64,000 nt of DNA from Enterococcus sp. 4G2_DIV0659 (GTDB taxonomy: Bacteria > Bacillota > Bacilli > Lactobacillales > Enterococcaceae), in NCBI RefSeq assembly GCF_002140715.2, contig NZ_NGLE02000001.1, positions 1,771,001 through 1,835,000 on the forward strand, given 5' to 3'. The position numbers and the translations under genes were made by a program. The notes beneath the pieces were generated by a model, which did not search any database, was not told where the DNA came from, and saw only the letters and a list, made by a program, of their open reading frames with translations. Below are positions 61,960 through 64,000 of this stretch, piece by piece; positions within the stretch are counted from its first letter, which is position 1, and the number at the start of each line of letters is the position of its first letter.

Positions 61960-63306
61960 TTAATCTTTATCCACAGCCGCCATCTGTTCTCCATACAGCT
62001 TCCCATCATACATTTTGAAAAACGGATAATAACAAATGATCGAAACAGCCAAATTAATCAACGCAATCAATACCGCTCTAAAATCACCACCAGTTCCTAG
62101 AAACGCTCCGATCCCCACAGGCGAAATCCAAGGAATTCCAGTAATCACTTTATTCACTAAGCCAAGAGAAGTAGCAAAATAAGCAATGGTCACATTGATC
62201 AAGGGCGTTACAATAAACGGAATAATCAAATAAGGATTATAAACAATCGGCGCCCCGAAAATCACCGGCTCATTGATATTAAACAAACCAGGTAACACAG
62301 CCGCTTTCCCCAAGACTTTCAACTGATCAGATTTTGCCACAAAAATCATCAACAAAACCAATCCAAGTGTACTACCAGCACCTCCGATAAAGATATACAT
62401 ATTGACAAAATCGCCAGCGAAAATATTCGATCCACCATCAATATTTTCAGTCAATGCCACCAATAAAATCGGATTGATAAAACTATTTTTGATTACAGCT
62501 GTTCCATGAACCCCAACAGCCCAAAGTAGATGGATCAATAACATGATCACGATGATCCCTAGCCAAGAACCCGTCAAATCTTTTACAAACTCAAACGGTT
62601 TCGATAATAACCCATGTAAATCAGTATGGAATACTGCTAAAATCGTATTGATGAATAACATGACAAACGCAATAAAAATAGCAGGAATCAATGAAGCAAA
62701 AGCTTTGCTTACACCATCAGGAACCCCTTCTGGCATCCGAATCGTAATATTTTTTTTCACGCACCAGCGATAAATTTGTGTCGCAATTACTGCTGTAAGG
62801 ATCCCAATAAAAATCCCAACACCACTAAAACGAGTGACCCAGCCACCAAGTGCGATACCATTATAAACGATCGATGTTTCACTTTTTGATTGAATCAACT
62901 GGGCACCGCCATCAACGATATCAGTTTGTACGACTGTCATTAAAAAGGCAAACAACCCTAAAATAGCCCCAACAAAACTACTTAGCCCGTCGCTTTCTTC
63001 TTTCCGATAAATATCCGTTAAATAATAAGCGGTCGCTAAACAGTAAAAAATGGCAATTGAACCAATCGACATAGTAGTCGCTACACTATAAATTGGCGCA
63101 AATTTCAAAATCGTGTGTTCAAAAAACGGTGCGAGTGGTGGGATGATTTGCGGCAAATTATTGATGATCAGAAAAATCGAACCAACAATCGTAAACGGCA
63201 CCGTGATGATCCCAGCTTGCATAATTGCGCGAATAAAGCGCAAATTCGCAACCTTATTCAATGGCGGCATCAATCTTGTTTCTAAAAAGGTAAATACTTT
63301 ATTCAT
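61960..63306 (-). CDS. PTS cellobiose/beta-glucoside EIIC permease
   Basis: The 448-residue EIIC permease of the Lac/cellobiose family has about ten membrane segments, IMQAGIITVPFTIVGSIFLI at the N-terminus, HLLWAVGVHGTAVI with the conserved His, and LFNINEPVIFGAPIVYNPYL with the NEP motif. AAAGGAG precedes the ATG. It follows the 6-phospho-beta-glucosidase gene by 15 bases on the minus strand, so the operon imports and phosphorylates a beta-glucoside and then hydrolyses it. EIIA and EIIB are not in the window. Confidence 0.93.
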   Translation of the reverse strand: MNKVFTFLETRLMPPLNKVANLRFIRAIMQAGIITVPFTIVGSIFLIINNLPQIIPPLAPFFEHTILKFAPIYSVATTMSIGSIAIFYCLATAYYLTDIYRKEESDGLSSFVGAILGLFAFLMTVVQTDIVDGGAQLIQSKSETSIVYNGIALGGWVTRFSGVGIFIGILTAVIATQIYRWCVKKNITIRMPEGVPDGVSKAFASLIPAIFIAFVMLFINTILAVFHTDLHGLLSKPFEFVKDLTGSWLGIIVIMLLIHLLWAVGVHGTAVIKNSFINPILLVALTENIDGGSNIFAGDFVNMYIFIGGAGSTLGLVLLMIFVAKSDQLKVLGKAAVLPGLFNINEPVIFGAPIVYNPYLIIPFIVTPLINVTIAYFATSLGLVNKVITGIPWISPVGIGAFLGTGGDFRAVLIALINLAVSIICYYPFFKMYDGKLYGEQMAAVDKD

Positions 63307-63321
63307 TTTTTTCTCCTTTCC

Positions 63322-64000
<679 letters not shown>

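Overview
The window looks like a chromosomal segment of a low-GC Gram-positive of the Enterococcus type. The evidence is the gene order radA - PIN/TRAM protein - ispD - ispF - gltX - cysE - cysS - mrnC - rlmB - yacP - sigH-like - veg - ispE - znuABC - purR ... glmU - prs, strong AGGAGG ribosome sites, a T-box, a Zur box, LPxTG-like surface anchoring and several PTS permeases. The species cannot be named from the sequence alone.

Layout. 0-5 kb: edge of an ECF sigma gene, a YfhO-type membrane glycosyltransferase, a choloylglycine-hydrolase-family amidase and a PHP phosphatase. 5.2-6.1 kb: a frameshifted small membrane-protein gene and a hairpin-rich possible RNA. 6-12 kb: proB-proA and serC-serA-DUF1015, all on the minus strand. 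12-17 kb: an NTF2-like protein, an RpiR regulator divergent from an unusual free-standing RarA/MgsA C-terminal domain, a PTS EIIC and a polytopic membrane protein. 16.9-33 kb: the housekeeping block, covering DNA repair, the MEP isoprenoid genes ispD/F/E, tRNA charging with a cysteine T-box, rRNA modification, RNA decay, zinc uptake and PurR.

33-48.6 kb is an accessory block lying between purR and glmU, which are close neighbours in related genomes. It holds a Hol_Tox-type toxin gene, an M20 deacylase, about 1.3 kb of structured non-coding DNA with two tandem small-RNA-like units, a probable secreted-peptide system at 36.1-46.0 kb, a complete IS256-family element, and a fusB-family gene preceded by a leader peptide and hairpins typical of translational attenuation.

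The peptide system is the most interesting content. A 34-codon gene encodes a Trp-rich two-cysteine peptide with a double-glycine-type leader. It is followed by a Cys-poor lipoprotein, a small membrane protein, an AgrC/ComD-type histidine kinase, an HlyD/ABC/FtsX export trio, a LytTR response regulator, a C39-peptidase ABC exporter and two membrane-anchored thioredoxin-like proteins. The second of these is shifted out of frame at an A8 tract. A shared 13-base motif lies upstream of both the peptide gene and the export operon. The inferred logic is a quorum-sensed, disulfide-bonded peptide that is exported and cleaved by the C39 transporter, with the HlyD/ABC/FtsX trio giving immunity or extra export.

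48.7-64 kb: glmU, a large surface nucleotidase, prs, an orphan rnfC-rnfD pair, a small island with an XRE regulator and a DEAH helicase (possible defence), and the start of a beta-glucoside PTS operon. No rRNA, tRNA or CRISPR array was seen.
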